37,379 nucleotides of DNA from Reticulitermes lucifugus (taxonomy: Eukaryota; Arthropoda; Insecta; Blattodea; Rhinotermitidae): assembly GCA_026260175.1 (NCBI GenBank), contig JAKCWW010003839.1, positions 7,726 to 45,104 of the forward strand. The letters are read 5' to 3'. This document shows, one piece after another, positions 1 to 11,800 of the stretch (positions are counted from its first letter, which is position 1; each line of letters starts with the position of its first letter). The notes beneath the pieces are model-generated. The model did not search any database and was not told the DNA's origin. It saw only the letters and a program-made list of their open reading frames with translations. A program made the translations under genes and the position numbers.

Positions 1-56
1 AACCCGCGACGTTCCGGTTTGTAGCGCAGTGCCTCAACCAACTGCGCCACCGCGTG
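1..56 (-). mobile_element. tRNA-derived SINE (family 1), head only, cut by window edge
   Basis: The reverse strand reads a tRNA-like head, GGTGGCGCAGTTGGTTGAG, with an A-box-like core. It matches the heads of the elements at 21347 (+) and 28953 (-). The B box and body lie before position 1. Confidence 0.75.
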
Positions 57-1440
57 CCCCTTAGGAGGAAGTAATATGTAATAATAATACAGGAAATTGA
101 CTACAAGTGCATTTTGTTGGACTTACAGTAGTAGTAGTGTTTCTGAAGTATTGAATTGTTTGTAAAGACCTCTTGTTTACACTGTCTGAATTAGTCCTTG
201 TTGGGTGAGAACCTCACATGTCTGTGTTGTAGCATGCACACATTATCACACATTGTTCATAAGAGTTCACTGCTTATGGTATCACGTGTAAGTTGCTTTT
301 TGTATAGCAAGTTGATGAAGTGTGCAGTACATACTACAAGTTACAAGGGAAGTAGACAATTCAACGACAGTGAATTTCTGTTAGGTGTAGAAGAGAATTA
401 CATTTTTGCTGCAGCAAGTACTTTGTGAATTCTGAGAGTCTGAGTATTCACATAGATGCACTGTGTATGAAGTTAGCATAAATTCACATCTTGTGATGTA
501 TAATGTCTTTCCAAGCTTGTTCATTTGTATCACTAGCAAGATTCTAAACAGCCAGTAGCAGATCCATACATTGTAATCTTTTTCGAAATTTCTGCCATTT
601 AACGAGTACCCCAGTGTTTCTTTTATTAGAACACATAGTGGATAATGAATCTTACAGTCTATTTATATTGCTTGAAAACTGCGTGTAATAGTTGAGTCTT
701 AACAGTACATTACTTAACACACTTTGTAGTTACTGAACTTCACAAAAAAGTATTTAACTTTTATTGTCCATATGTTGCACTTTCTTAATTCCCCATGCTG
801 CCTGAGCATTATGTTTCTTTTTTAGTACTACTAATTTTACCCCAAAGTTAGCAGGGTATTTAAATCTGCTATTGAGGGACAGGAAAGGTCAATAATATTC
901 ATTATTTTTTTTGCACCTATGTTCTCTGTGGGTTGCTTTGGTTGTATTTCCTTTAGTACTGGCTTTAAACATGCTCTTTGATACATACACGTGGTGTTCC
1001 ACGTAAGTTATGTATGTTGTTATACGAGTCATTTTCAGTAAAAAGAATGCTGTATCAGTATGGACCTGATTATCAACCATTACATTGATATGAGCATTGT
1101 GAGGTTCATACATGGCAGTCGCCAAAAATTCACAGTACACGAATTTTAACGTACTGTACAAATAAAAAGAAAGGTATGGGTCAGGTAACACAACAAAAGA
1201 AAGTTATTCGCTATGTCTGAACCTGCTGCCCACAGGTGTCTGATGACACCACAAAACAAAGGCGGCAGTTAAGTCTTATCCTACTGCATGTAAAACATCA
1301 AAAGAAAATTGTGCTTCAGATAATACTACGAAAGAAGGACATCAGTTTTTGGTTGTTGTACCAGTTAATTGTGTTAGTGTATGTAGTTATGGTACAAAAT
1401 TAAAAAATCTGTTTTGATTAGATGGCATTAAGTAACGTCA
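57..1440. other. Gene-less stretch
   Basis: AT-rich sequence upstream of the first visible PI4KA exon. I see no exon with PI4KA phase and motif and no recognisable element. Small ORFs here show no family sequence. Confidence 0.5.
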
Positions 1441-1551
1441 TTCATTGTCCACAAACCGACTAAATGCACTTTTTCACTTTCACTTTTCTTTTTTTACAAG
1501 TTCACCCCCTACAGTGAAAAAGTGCATTTAGTTGGTTTGTGGACAGTGAAT
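1441..1551. repeat. Short foldback repeat, deletion form of the 7671 family
   Basis: Two near-identical inverted arms, about 38 nt each (1441-1478 and 1514-1550), enclose a T-rich loop. The shared core AAGTGCATTTAGTTGGTTTG also occurs on the minus strand at 7680-7700, next to a hammerhead-like motif. Here the hammerhead core is absent. Confidence 0.75.
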
Positions 1552-2079
1552 TATTAAAGAGATGCATAGTGAGACTAATGTAAAGTATGTAACGTCAGTT
1601 TTCATTTATATTACACTGAATACTGTTCAAAATGATTTCCACTCTTCTGTGTGCACCATTCTGGCATCTCAAAAGAGAATTTGTTACCTTTCTGATAATT
1701 CATTGTGTCCCCTTATGTGGTCAGTAGACTGCGTGATTCACTGCACTTGTACAGTATTATACAGAATCTTGAAACATTACCATGCTCATGGTGATAAAAT
1801 GGTTGATTATTGGGCATATGGTGATATAGCATTTTTTTACTGGGGATGACTCATACTGAAATTTGGCACACCTTATGGGGAACACCCAGTGTAGCATACA
1901 TACTCATCTGCTTTGCTTGACTTGTTCGTGGTGATGGGTAAGGAAAGCGAAAAAATGAAATCAGAACTCACAGTTACTCTGCTCTGTAATTTCAGTCCAT
2001 TCTTTTGAGTCAGTAAGACAGTTTCATGCCTGTTCCATAGCTCCAGCAGATAACATGCATTATTCTCACCATGGAGCTT

Positions 2080-2185
2080 TGGGTTCAGTCCTGGGTGACT
2101 TCATGTGAGGTTTTGGTGGATAAAGAGGCACTGCAGCGGGTTTTCTGCTGAGTCTCTTTGTATTTCCCTGCCACCATAATTCCAC
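2080..2185 (+). repeat. Possible SINE-like fragment
   Basis: Contains GGGTTCAGTCCTGGGTGAC, a B-box-like tRNA T-arm remnant, followed by a GC-richer body. No A box or ends could be defined. The GC-rich stretch 2190-2470 that follows is unexplained. Confidence 0.25.
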
Positions 2186-2718
2186 CATCAGGGCTGCTGA
2201 GAGCAGATTTGGGTCCCGGTGAAAAACTTTTTCGGGCCCCCACCAATTGCGGACCGGCTAAAAATATTTACACTAAATCGGAAAGACTGACTCTAAGTTG
2301 CAGAGTGGCTTGGGCTTGGTTTGAAAGGGTTAAATTTGTACAATCAACAAATTATGATCTAACGAGAAAGGCAAAACATATGCAACATATTTGGGGCCCA
2401 GGCCTCCTTCTGGACCGCCAGGCCCCAGTAATTTGTAGTGTCTTCCCCCCCATCTTGTCGGCACTGTACACCATTGCTTCATATTCATCATTTGCCACCC
2501 CCTGAGGTGTGTGATGGCTGTGACTGTGCAGCACATTATTATATCCTCAGTCTGAAATAAGTTGATGGCTTCATCTTCAACCTAGTCGGAGAGTAAGAAA
2601 GAAATAGACGCTTTTGTAACTAGCTGTTCTGATGTGTGTGGGGTGTGAGTTTACTTGCGGAGAAATGTAAACCCTGAATTTGTAATGTGTTACAATGTGT
2701 ATATAAATGGTTTCACAG

Positions 2719-2890
2719 TGTTGGTCTCACGAAGCGTCCGTCTTTGCAAAGCTACCAGTCTCTACAATATGATGCCACAACATACTTCTTCAGCAAGTAT
2801 GGTTCCAGCTTCAACCAGTTTCCACAAATGAGGTTCGCTGAGTCTCCTGACAAGAGGGCCAGTGTTCAGGTCTCTACAGCTCATCTACAG
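2719..2890 (+). CDS. PI4KA: PI4KA exon 1 of window
   Basis: Acceptor ...tttcacag precedes 2719 and donor gtactg follows 2890. The first base completes a codon from an upstream exon outside the window; the exon ends in phase 0. It encodes the serine-rich stretch and the [15 protein letters not shown] segment that precedes the solenoid helices. I found no convincing upstream exon in 1-2718. Confidence 0.86.
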
Positions 2891-5800
2891 GTACTGCACA
2901 GTGGGAGGGGCACTGGGAGAAACTGATTGTTCCCAAATATTTCACAGGAAGTATTCACACTTTAACTGTCCTATGGCATCAACTGTGTTTCGTATTGCAT
3001 AAGGCATATATCATGTTAGTATTTTGAAATTGGCCTTGCGCACTCCTAAAAATAATGTGTGAATGAAGATAAAATATCACAATAAGTAACTGAACTGTCT
3101 TTATATTCTTAAACATGCCCTTATTTTTATGTTGCTCTCAAAACATATACAACAGGCTATTGCTATGACAGGCTGTTGTTGTACTGTTGCTAGGACTGGG
3201 GGAGAATTGGAACTAAGATATGCAAACATTGTTAGGATGTGATGTGATATTATTCATCACACGGCCAGTGACATTAACATGAACTGCTTTAGGATAAAGG
3301 AGAGGTAGGAAAGAAGGGGGAGAGGAATTGTTGTTCAGTGGACAAATAACAGTTATGGGAAGGCATTGATAGAATGGAGTGAAGGAGATAGTAATGCAAA
3401 TGGATAGAGGAAACGAAGACCTGTTGTAACATAAAGGAGAGCAAGGAGGATGGGTGAGAAGAGTAAAAAAGGTTATACAAATAAAAAGGGATGGGAAGGA
3501 ATATGGTAGAAAGGACAAACAGAGATGAAGGAAGGTACAAAACTTCTTGTTGAATATTTAGTGTTTATTACTGTGGTGTATGATTTAAAGGGTTCAGATG
3601 TATGCAGTGTGGCCTTCCGTGACTGTTAGTTTATACCATATGAAGGCTTGTGAAGCATGAAGTTTCTATATAAAGGCTAAAATTCAGTTTGTACCTTGAA
3701 GAAGACACATCTGTTTTGGGAATAATCATTATTTACTCTGAGAATTATATGGGACCCTTAAATACCCTTTGTGGACAAATTGCAGAGTATTTAAATGTTA
3801 AAGCTTGTTATACTTATATTTTACTGTTGTGCTGTAAAGGGTTGACAGGATTTCATTTTGTAATTAATGTTATTTGTTGCAGAGTGTACTGGCTTTAGCC
3901 AAAAAGCTATTAATGAAAGAAATGCTTACCTTTCTGGATGATCAAGCGAGGGATGTGTATGTATCAGGGGGTGTGAAAATCTTTCCCTACAAGACATTTA
4001 GTGAGACCTTGAACTTGGTAATGGTGACATTACTTCGAGAGTTACTGCAGCACCGCAGAGGTGATTAAAGATATTGTAATGTAACATGTATACCGTCCGC
4101 ATGCTGGCAGGTCAGTTGTTTTCAGTGTGTAACCATCCTGTCCTGAGTTTGGTCATGGTGGAGGCTCCTGTGCTGACGTGGATCAGCAGATTATGGTGTC
4201 TTTTTCCCATGGGAGGGTGATGGTTGTTGTTTTGGAGGTGGACACCTTTCATTGTTCTTACTTTGTGCCCAATATCCAAACACATGGATTGTCTACTAAT
4301 ATTGTTAATGTGAAAATGTCAACTCTATGACCCTTGGTATGAAGTTACAGGAACTGATGAAACAGTTCATAATATTAAACCATTCTGCATTCAGAACACT
4401 TTGGGTGCCACAGCTGCCAAGGGAAAACGTGTTTTACTGAAAGAATGGAAGAAACCTGTTGGTAGCCAGTGTGGAGTTGTTATTAAATTTAGCCTCCTTG
4501 GACCCTACTCTGCGCACGTTCAGAGGCACACTTCTTTCAAGCCCTGCTGTTGACTTGTGATTCAGTCTGCTGTTGCTGACCAGCGTGTTTGAAAGGCATA
4601 CAGACTAACCAGAAAGTGGGATGATAACCCATTCTCTCATTCAACTGTCTTTGTAAACTTTGAAGTCCCCTCCTTGCCCATTATTGTCTACACTGGGTAT
4701 GAAAGGGCCTTCTTATGTCCTGCTAACTTGGTGTGCTTTCAATACGAGATATTTACACACACACAAACACACACACGCAACAATCTAAACTGGTCTGTGG
4801 CATTTGCAGTGAGTCCAGCATGGTGAGGCACTGTGTCCCAACCCAGCCCACTGTGTGAACTGCTCCGAAACATGTGTAGTGGCAGTAGATATCCTGTTTT
4901 TCTGGATGATAAGGCTGTGAAGAACTTTAGGTGGTTGAAAGGCTGTCAGGAGCTTAGGGTGGATGAAAATGCTCTCAGATACTTAGGGTGGATGAGGAGA
5001 TTGTGAGGCCTTAGGGTGTATCTCTCAACTTTTGCTGTTTACTTTCATGCCAACCCCACGCAGGAGAACTTGATATCCTTCAAACACCGGTGTGCTAAGG
5101 CTCGGTGTGTTGTGTGTGTGAAGCTGAGTGCACACACATCATGGGATGCATTTGTTTCCAGTATTTACCAGTCCATGTGTTAGGATGTTGAGTACCAGTT
5201 GCACCTCTGTGTTAGTGATACCGTTATTACATGCAGGCAGATGTGCATATACATGCATAAAATGTGTTTCAGTTATCTCTGTAACTTTTGTTTGAACATT
5301 CTTGTTTCAGGTAAATATTTAGCAGGTTATGCTTGAGATTTGAGCAGAAATGCATTTGGGTTTTAATGTAAAGTGTTTGTCATTTGTTGTCAGATTGTTG
5401 TAAACAAAATTTGAATATGTGAATAACTTTTAGTAAAATGCATTTGCTGGTTCCCAAGTTGATAATATGTGACTGGACAGATAAACAGATGGACAGATAG
5501 GCAGGCAGACATGGCAAAGTGATGCATTTTGCAGTTTCTTTTTGTGAATGTGTCAAGGATGCATACCCATAAAGTAAAGCACAGAATTTTCTTGGCTATG
5601 TGATGAACAGTCACTGTATCAAGAATGATCGTGCACCTGGAATGAGTCAGTGATTATGTGAGAGTCAGTCCAGTTCTGTCAATTTTGTGTTTAGTTGGTT
5701 ACCTAAGTACCGAGCAAGTAGTTAACTGTCCACTTAATTAATTAATCAATTTTAATTGCAGTACTGGAGCCATGAATGGACAGTAGCTTTAATCTTACTA

Positions 5801-8800
5801 AAAGTTCAATGTGGGTGCTCTGTAGTGAAATTCTCTTACAAAGTAAAGTTATAAGAGTTGCATTGGTATTTTTTTCAGACTTACCAAGTCCATTTACACG
5901 AGATGTACAAGAATTTGTAAAGGGGCTTTTCCTGTCAGGTCAGACAGAATTGCAGAGCCGTCACCATGATGCTAGTGAACGTGAGGCTAGGGAGAGTAAC
6001 TATGCAACTGTAAACAAGTTCAAAGTAAATGTAATGGCAAATTCTGCTTGCGTGGATCTGCTAGTCTGGGCAATTGGAGATGAGACAGGTGAGATTAAAG
6101 TGGTGTGAGAACCTTAATGAAGACTGTACAGTGTAAACCACAGTTAAATTAGGAAGTTCACAGAGAGAAGATTGGAAACTGGTTAATGGTCCCCGTATAT
6201 CTTAATTGCGGTAGTTATAAAATAAAAGCCATTGAGCTACACATAAATGAGTGTAAGTGGAACCCCTATTTTATTCCGACATGTCTCGGTCCTGCAGGAC
6301 CTGTTATTAGGGAATTTACATTAACACAAGTTTTTTTGTGAGAAGTAATAAAGTGTGCATAAGCTTATACAATATTGATCATATTGTTCAAGTTTCAGAA
6401 CCTTTTCTTGAAAATATTTGTTACATTTATATTTTTTGTTATAGGTTTAGACTTGCAATTACTCTTCATATGTTTCGTGTTAAAATATTTACAATTATGC
6501 ATTATTCAACTGTATATTGTAAAAGTATTTACGCTATTGTGATAAAAGGTTATGTTTATTATATCCAGAGTAAATCAGCAATGGCATTAAGTGTTTAACT
6601 GTGTTGTATAGCACAAGATATAAATGGGTGGAGGTGGATCTCACATTGGCATGTATTAGTTGCCTGGGAATTAGTATGCAAAATGAATGTCACAAAACTT
6701 TTTTTTGCCCCCTTTTAAAGTAGTAATATAATATTGTCAATGCATACACTTTCATTTTGATGTTACTGTGTTGAATTTGTAATGTATGTGGAAGTTTGCC
6801 TTTGTAGTGTTGGTGTCATTGTCCTGAAGAAGGATAACGTAATGATAACACGGCTGAGATTGTCCAGTTTCTCCATAAGCATATTTATACAGAGGTCTCC
6901 CATTAATTCGTTGTTGTTTGACGTCTGTTGCATGACATTTGGAACTACCATGAACAACTTGCCTGTGAGTTTCCCAGTTTTCTTTTTTTTGTACATTTCA
7001 TCAGTTTCTCCAGCCTTTGTTATTACTAACCCCTGTTGAAAAATGTTCTTGTTACCTAATGCAGGAATCTTACTAATCTCCAAATGTAAATGTAAATGTA
7101 GGCATGTAGATAAAATATACTTGAAGTGGTTGGAACAGTCAAAGATCTATGGTAATGCAGATGATTGTGTTTGATTGTAGTGGCCATTATGATTTTGTGT
7201 TTAAGATGTTGGTGACGTCTGAACTAAACATTAAATTTAAAGTTTCCCCCTAGTTGTCTACACTCTCTTCATATGTGTTTGATATGTTTTCTTGCAGCAG
7301 GGGGTGGAGGCTATGACGTATCATGTCTGCTCTCTGCTCTCTCTTCTCACATCAATACAAAGATCCAAGGTTGGATAGTTGTTTGAGGTTGTGTTCAACT
7401 AACCTCATTAACAGTGTTCAAAAGCATGTGTTGTCTTCATCCTGTAACATTTTCAATGCAGAAATTGAGATACATCATTTGGAATTGCAACACTGTGTAC
7501 ATCTCTTACAAATGTGGTTTTTATCTAACAATGTCAGTTATATTAAATGAAATGAGGTACCGTGGAAATACATACAAATGAACAAATGTTGCACCTTTTA
7601 TTAAAGAAAGTAATTATGCATGAAAAGAGACTAACTTTTTATTAATCTCACCGTGCATCTTGTTTAACAATTCACTGTCTACAAACCAACTAAATGCACT
7701 TTTTGACTTTCACTTCTTATTTACAGATTCACCCCTACTTATGTTTCGGTCCTCTTAAAGACCATCGTCAGGGGGTACAAAATTACGTTTAATCTACACC
7801 CATATGTATTCAGTCTGTGGTCACTAGCAGTTCAGTCAAACTGTATGCAGGCCTCAGTCACTTTTTAAGTTAAAATGTAAATATGTATAAAAACACTGTA
7901 TATAAAACTTTAAAAAGATTTGTCATTATCTAAAATGTTAATTAAACCATGTGAATATCTTGTTGTCACATCACCTTTTGTTAATTTGCTGGTACTTGTA
8001 TCTTGGTTTTGTATTATTGGTAGTTATTTAAGTGGTTGTGTCGTGTTATTTTTTGTGCGTTCTCTGTGTGCGGTGTATACGGACTGTCTGTCGTGTGGTT
8101 TATGTTGAGGTAGCCTATCGAGTTGTTTCATGTAACACACTTTTTCTTGAGAAACTAATAATTGCTGAGTTGATCAAGCATTTCTCACCCTCTTGTAACC
8201 TGAGTGTTTATTACTATGTTCGCAAGAGTCCATCAGTGGACCCCATCATTAGCTTGTTGAAACCTGTCCATAACCTCACCGCATATTATTTTAAGATCTA
8301 GTTTTGTATTATCCTCCCATATATGTCTGAGACTTACAAGTGGTTTTTGCCATTCAGATTTCTTATGACTTTAAGAAGAAAGAAAATCACTGGCAACGCA
8401 GGTTTGTATCCTGCTAAAGGAACGGTTATCTTTTTTTTTTAAACAAAGGAATTGTGCTGTGTTTTTGAATCACTTAATTAATAAAACTGTAACAGTATCA
8501 TTTTAACAATAAGCTACATATTTTGGCCCAAGAGGGCCATCATCAGGCTTTATATAAATATATAAAAAGGAAGTAAAATAGGTTATTATTATGTACATAA
8601 TTATAACCTATTTCACTTCTTTTTATATTTTTATATAAAGCCTGATGATGGCCCACTGGGGTTGAAGTGTGTAGTTTATTGTTAACAGAATATTGTTATG
8701 CAATAAATATAGTTGTGTTTGATGGTAATTTTATTAGTGAATTGAATGGAGTTAATTTTTGTGTGTTGTATTTACCTACCCTGAATGTGAACACAGCATA

Positions 8801-11800
8801 TTTCTCAGTAATGGCCTTGAATTTCTACCAGACTATGTGGTATCACATACATGTGTCATGCTTATAAGAATGGTACCTAATTTTTATGCATTTTTCATTA
8901 ATGTTTAATGTGTTACAATTCTTCGTGCATATGTGAATGACTAAGAATGTTATTTAAACATTGTACTTGACCCTTAGTGTTCTTTTTTCATATGTAAGTA
9001 TTTTTTGTTGTATTAAGGTGAACTTTGTATGTTTGGGAGACATTTGAGACTGATGGAGGTAAAAGTTATAGTGTCAGAAGGAGTGGGAAATTATTTTCTT
9101 TTTACAAGCTTTTGTGTTGTGAGCAGAGGAACACATTAAGCTCTTAAAACTTAGGGATTACGGTATTGAGAATGTGGTGTTCTGAGTTGTGACACTGTAG
9201 TCTTGTTGGTGGATATTGACTTTTCAGCCGGGCCTGATGGCTTCATCTTTTGGGTGGAACGGTCTTGAACCTTGATATCCGCCTGCATGGTTACAAGACT
9301 GGAAGACTTAAAGTGTCTAATCCAGAGGCCACAGTCGAGTACTGTCACCACGATAAATGTCTTGGATGTCATTTGACTGGCATTCATTGTGGTTTCAAAT
9401 GTTTTATGTGGTTATGTGTCTTTGAAAATTTTATTGGCACAGCCCTTCAGAAAAATTGGAACCTGCAGTGTTGTGACAGTTTGGTAACAATAGCTGATTA
9501 ATCAGTGTGACTTGTGTGATGTAATCAATGTGACTTGTCTGATTTATATATATTGAGTTCCAAACGTGTAGCATTTAAACCCATGATGTGTTATCTTTCG
9601 GACTCCCGAAATCCACCAGCCAGTGGCAAGAGTATTCAGTGCTTCTTCCTTGTTGACAGGTGCAGATAGTTTGTGTGGGCGGTTGACGGAGAAACTAAAT
9701 AGCAACGATGGACACAGATTGGTGCTAGCCCATATGCCCCTCCTCATGGTGTGCCTAGAGGTAGGTGTATACATTATATGAATTTATAAATGGAATTTTG
9801 CAATTAGAAGGTTGTCTCAAAAGGTGATGTATAGATTGGGGTGGCTTAGATCTATAGTCGTCTGGGTTGTGCCATATAGTTTTATAAGTGGATAGTAATG
9901 TTGCAGAGGAACATGCTCCGTGCATCTTCAGGGTTGAAGTGATTAGGATATGAATGCAGTCAGTTGCATAGTAAGGGTGCAGGGAGGTCCAGAGGTGGAA
10001 CCCAGATGAAGGGCAGAATGGCCACTCATGCTGTCCTCCCACTTTAACAGGGAATTACAACCTCAATAGGACCCAATGTAAGTAGTGTTACTGGCCTTCC
10101 TCAAAAATGCCTTCAACCACATCAGAAGAGTAATAGCTAAGCACAACATCCAGGACTGGGAAACTCACCAAGAAAGGTGTGCAACTTTCTTAGGCCCGTG
10201 ACAAATGATGACTATGAATCCCACCAAGAAAAGTCTCCAGTTTTCTTTCATCTATGAGGGATAATCTGGCTGTCAATACACCAGGTGTATGTAATATTTG
10301 CTGAAGGTATGGGAAGGTGTACAGTGGGCAGATTGGTTGTCTGTCAAGACCAGCATCACTGGATACCACCATCACATCTGACTGTATCAACTGGAGCAGT
10401 GAGCTGTGTCAGAACACAGCACTGGCCAGCACCGTCATATCTTGCTTAAGAACACCAACGTAATGGCCAAGAAAATAAGGTGCAGGTTTCAGCTAATGAG
10501 GGAATGAATGGAGGTAGAGTTCAACCCCAGCATGAACAGGGAAGATGTGTTACCCCTGAGTAGACCTCAGAACCCTCTTAGTATTGCGGGAAGGAAAGGA
10601 CGAAGAAGTTTTTTTTTGGTCCACGAAGAAGAGCATTAGTTCTTTATTTCATTTTGATCCTGAAGATGAAGGCAGCATGTTTCTCCGGAATGTTGGTAGA
10701 GAGACTACACAGTATGTTAGGTACATGTGAGGAACGAGGAAAGTGCATTTGTTTAGACATATTTTTATGCATAAAAATGATTTAGAATATCCTGTAGGCT
10801 AGTGGAAGTTATTGAAATAGCACGGCTGAATGTATTTAATTGCATAACTGCAAGAAATAAATATTCAGGTGATTAAGTCAGTCTGTTGGCTGTGTCACCA
10901 TGCCTTATTTTTGGTATTTCCCACACTTTTGAAATTTTCCCTCTTGCACACAGGTGTGAATGTGGATTTAATGTATCAAATTAAAGGTTTCAGTCATCGA
11001 TAATGGTATCCGCGGTTATAATCATGTTGACTGGAGTATAAATTCACCAAAGTCAACTTCTTTATTAAGCTTGGCACAAATATTATGATCTACCCTTGTA
11101 GCTTGTCATGTAGCTCATGAGGATAACATCATGGCAGCTTACACATACATGTTTTGCGCCTTTGTTAGAACACTGGCCATCTTTATTTGAGTTCTTTTGG
11201 ATTTCACTGTAGTTGTTGTGACAGTTCCATTTGTACTGTATTTACGGTTCATCAGTTTGTGACATCATATTTGATTTTATGTCATTTCTCTTGTTGAGAC
11301 AGTGTCATTAAATAACCTGTGAATCACTCAGTGGTTTTTGTTATGATCTACAAACAAGTCTTTTGCAAGTGGGTACAATGTCGTCATGGCATTATGTATT
11401 CTCTGGTTGCAGATGGAGGAGACAGATTCCAAATGTGGAGGGTATTTGTGAATTTATTGAATAATCATTAATGGCAACTGACAGTGGGTGGTTGTGTGGC
11501 TTGGGGTTTGGGTAGGGGGTGAACAGCTCCTTGTCAGAAAAAAATTAGCATATTACAACATGTTACAGAGGGCTTCCGACTTGCAGCCTTTTGTGTACGT
11601 GGTAATGAACCTTTGTAGTCATGAAAATTGAGAAACTTCTTGACAAGATATGTGATTCTTAGCTTCTCAGGAAAGTCTCTGTGCTGTATAATTAGTTAGT
11701 TCTTCTACAAAAAAGTGAGTTTGTGAACTAGAAGCGTTTGCCAGAGAATATTTACATTAAAGCCCTTATCATATTTTAGTTTGTCAACAATTACTTTGCT

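Noticed and set aside
3213-3540. Overlapping minus-strand frames rich in Ser, Pro and Leu
   Set aside because: Translation of a purine-rich tract; no family sequence.
7298-7375. Possible PI4KA exon after ttgcagcag with an open frame in matching phase
   Set aside because: The peptide ([18 protein letters not shown]) only loosely resembles the family, the donor is weak, and 9660-9760 gives an exact family match with correct phases on both sides.
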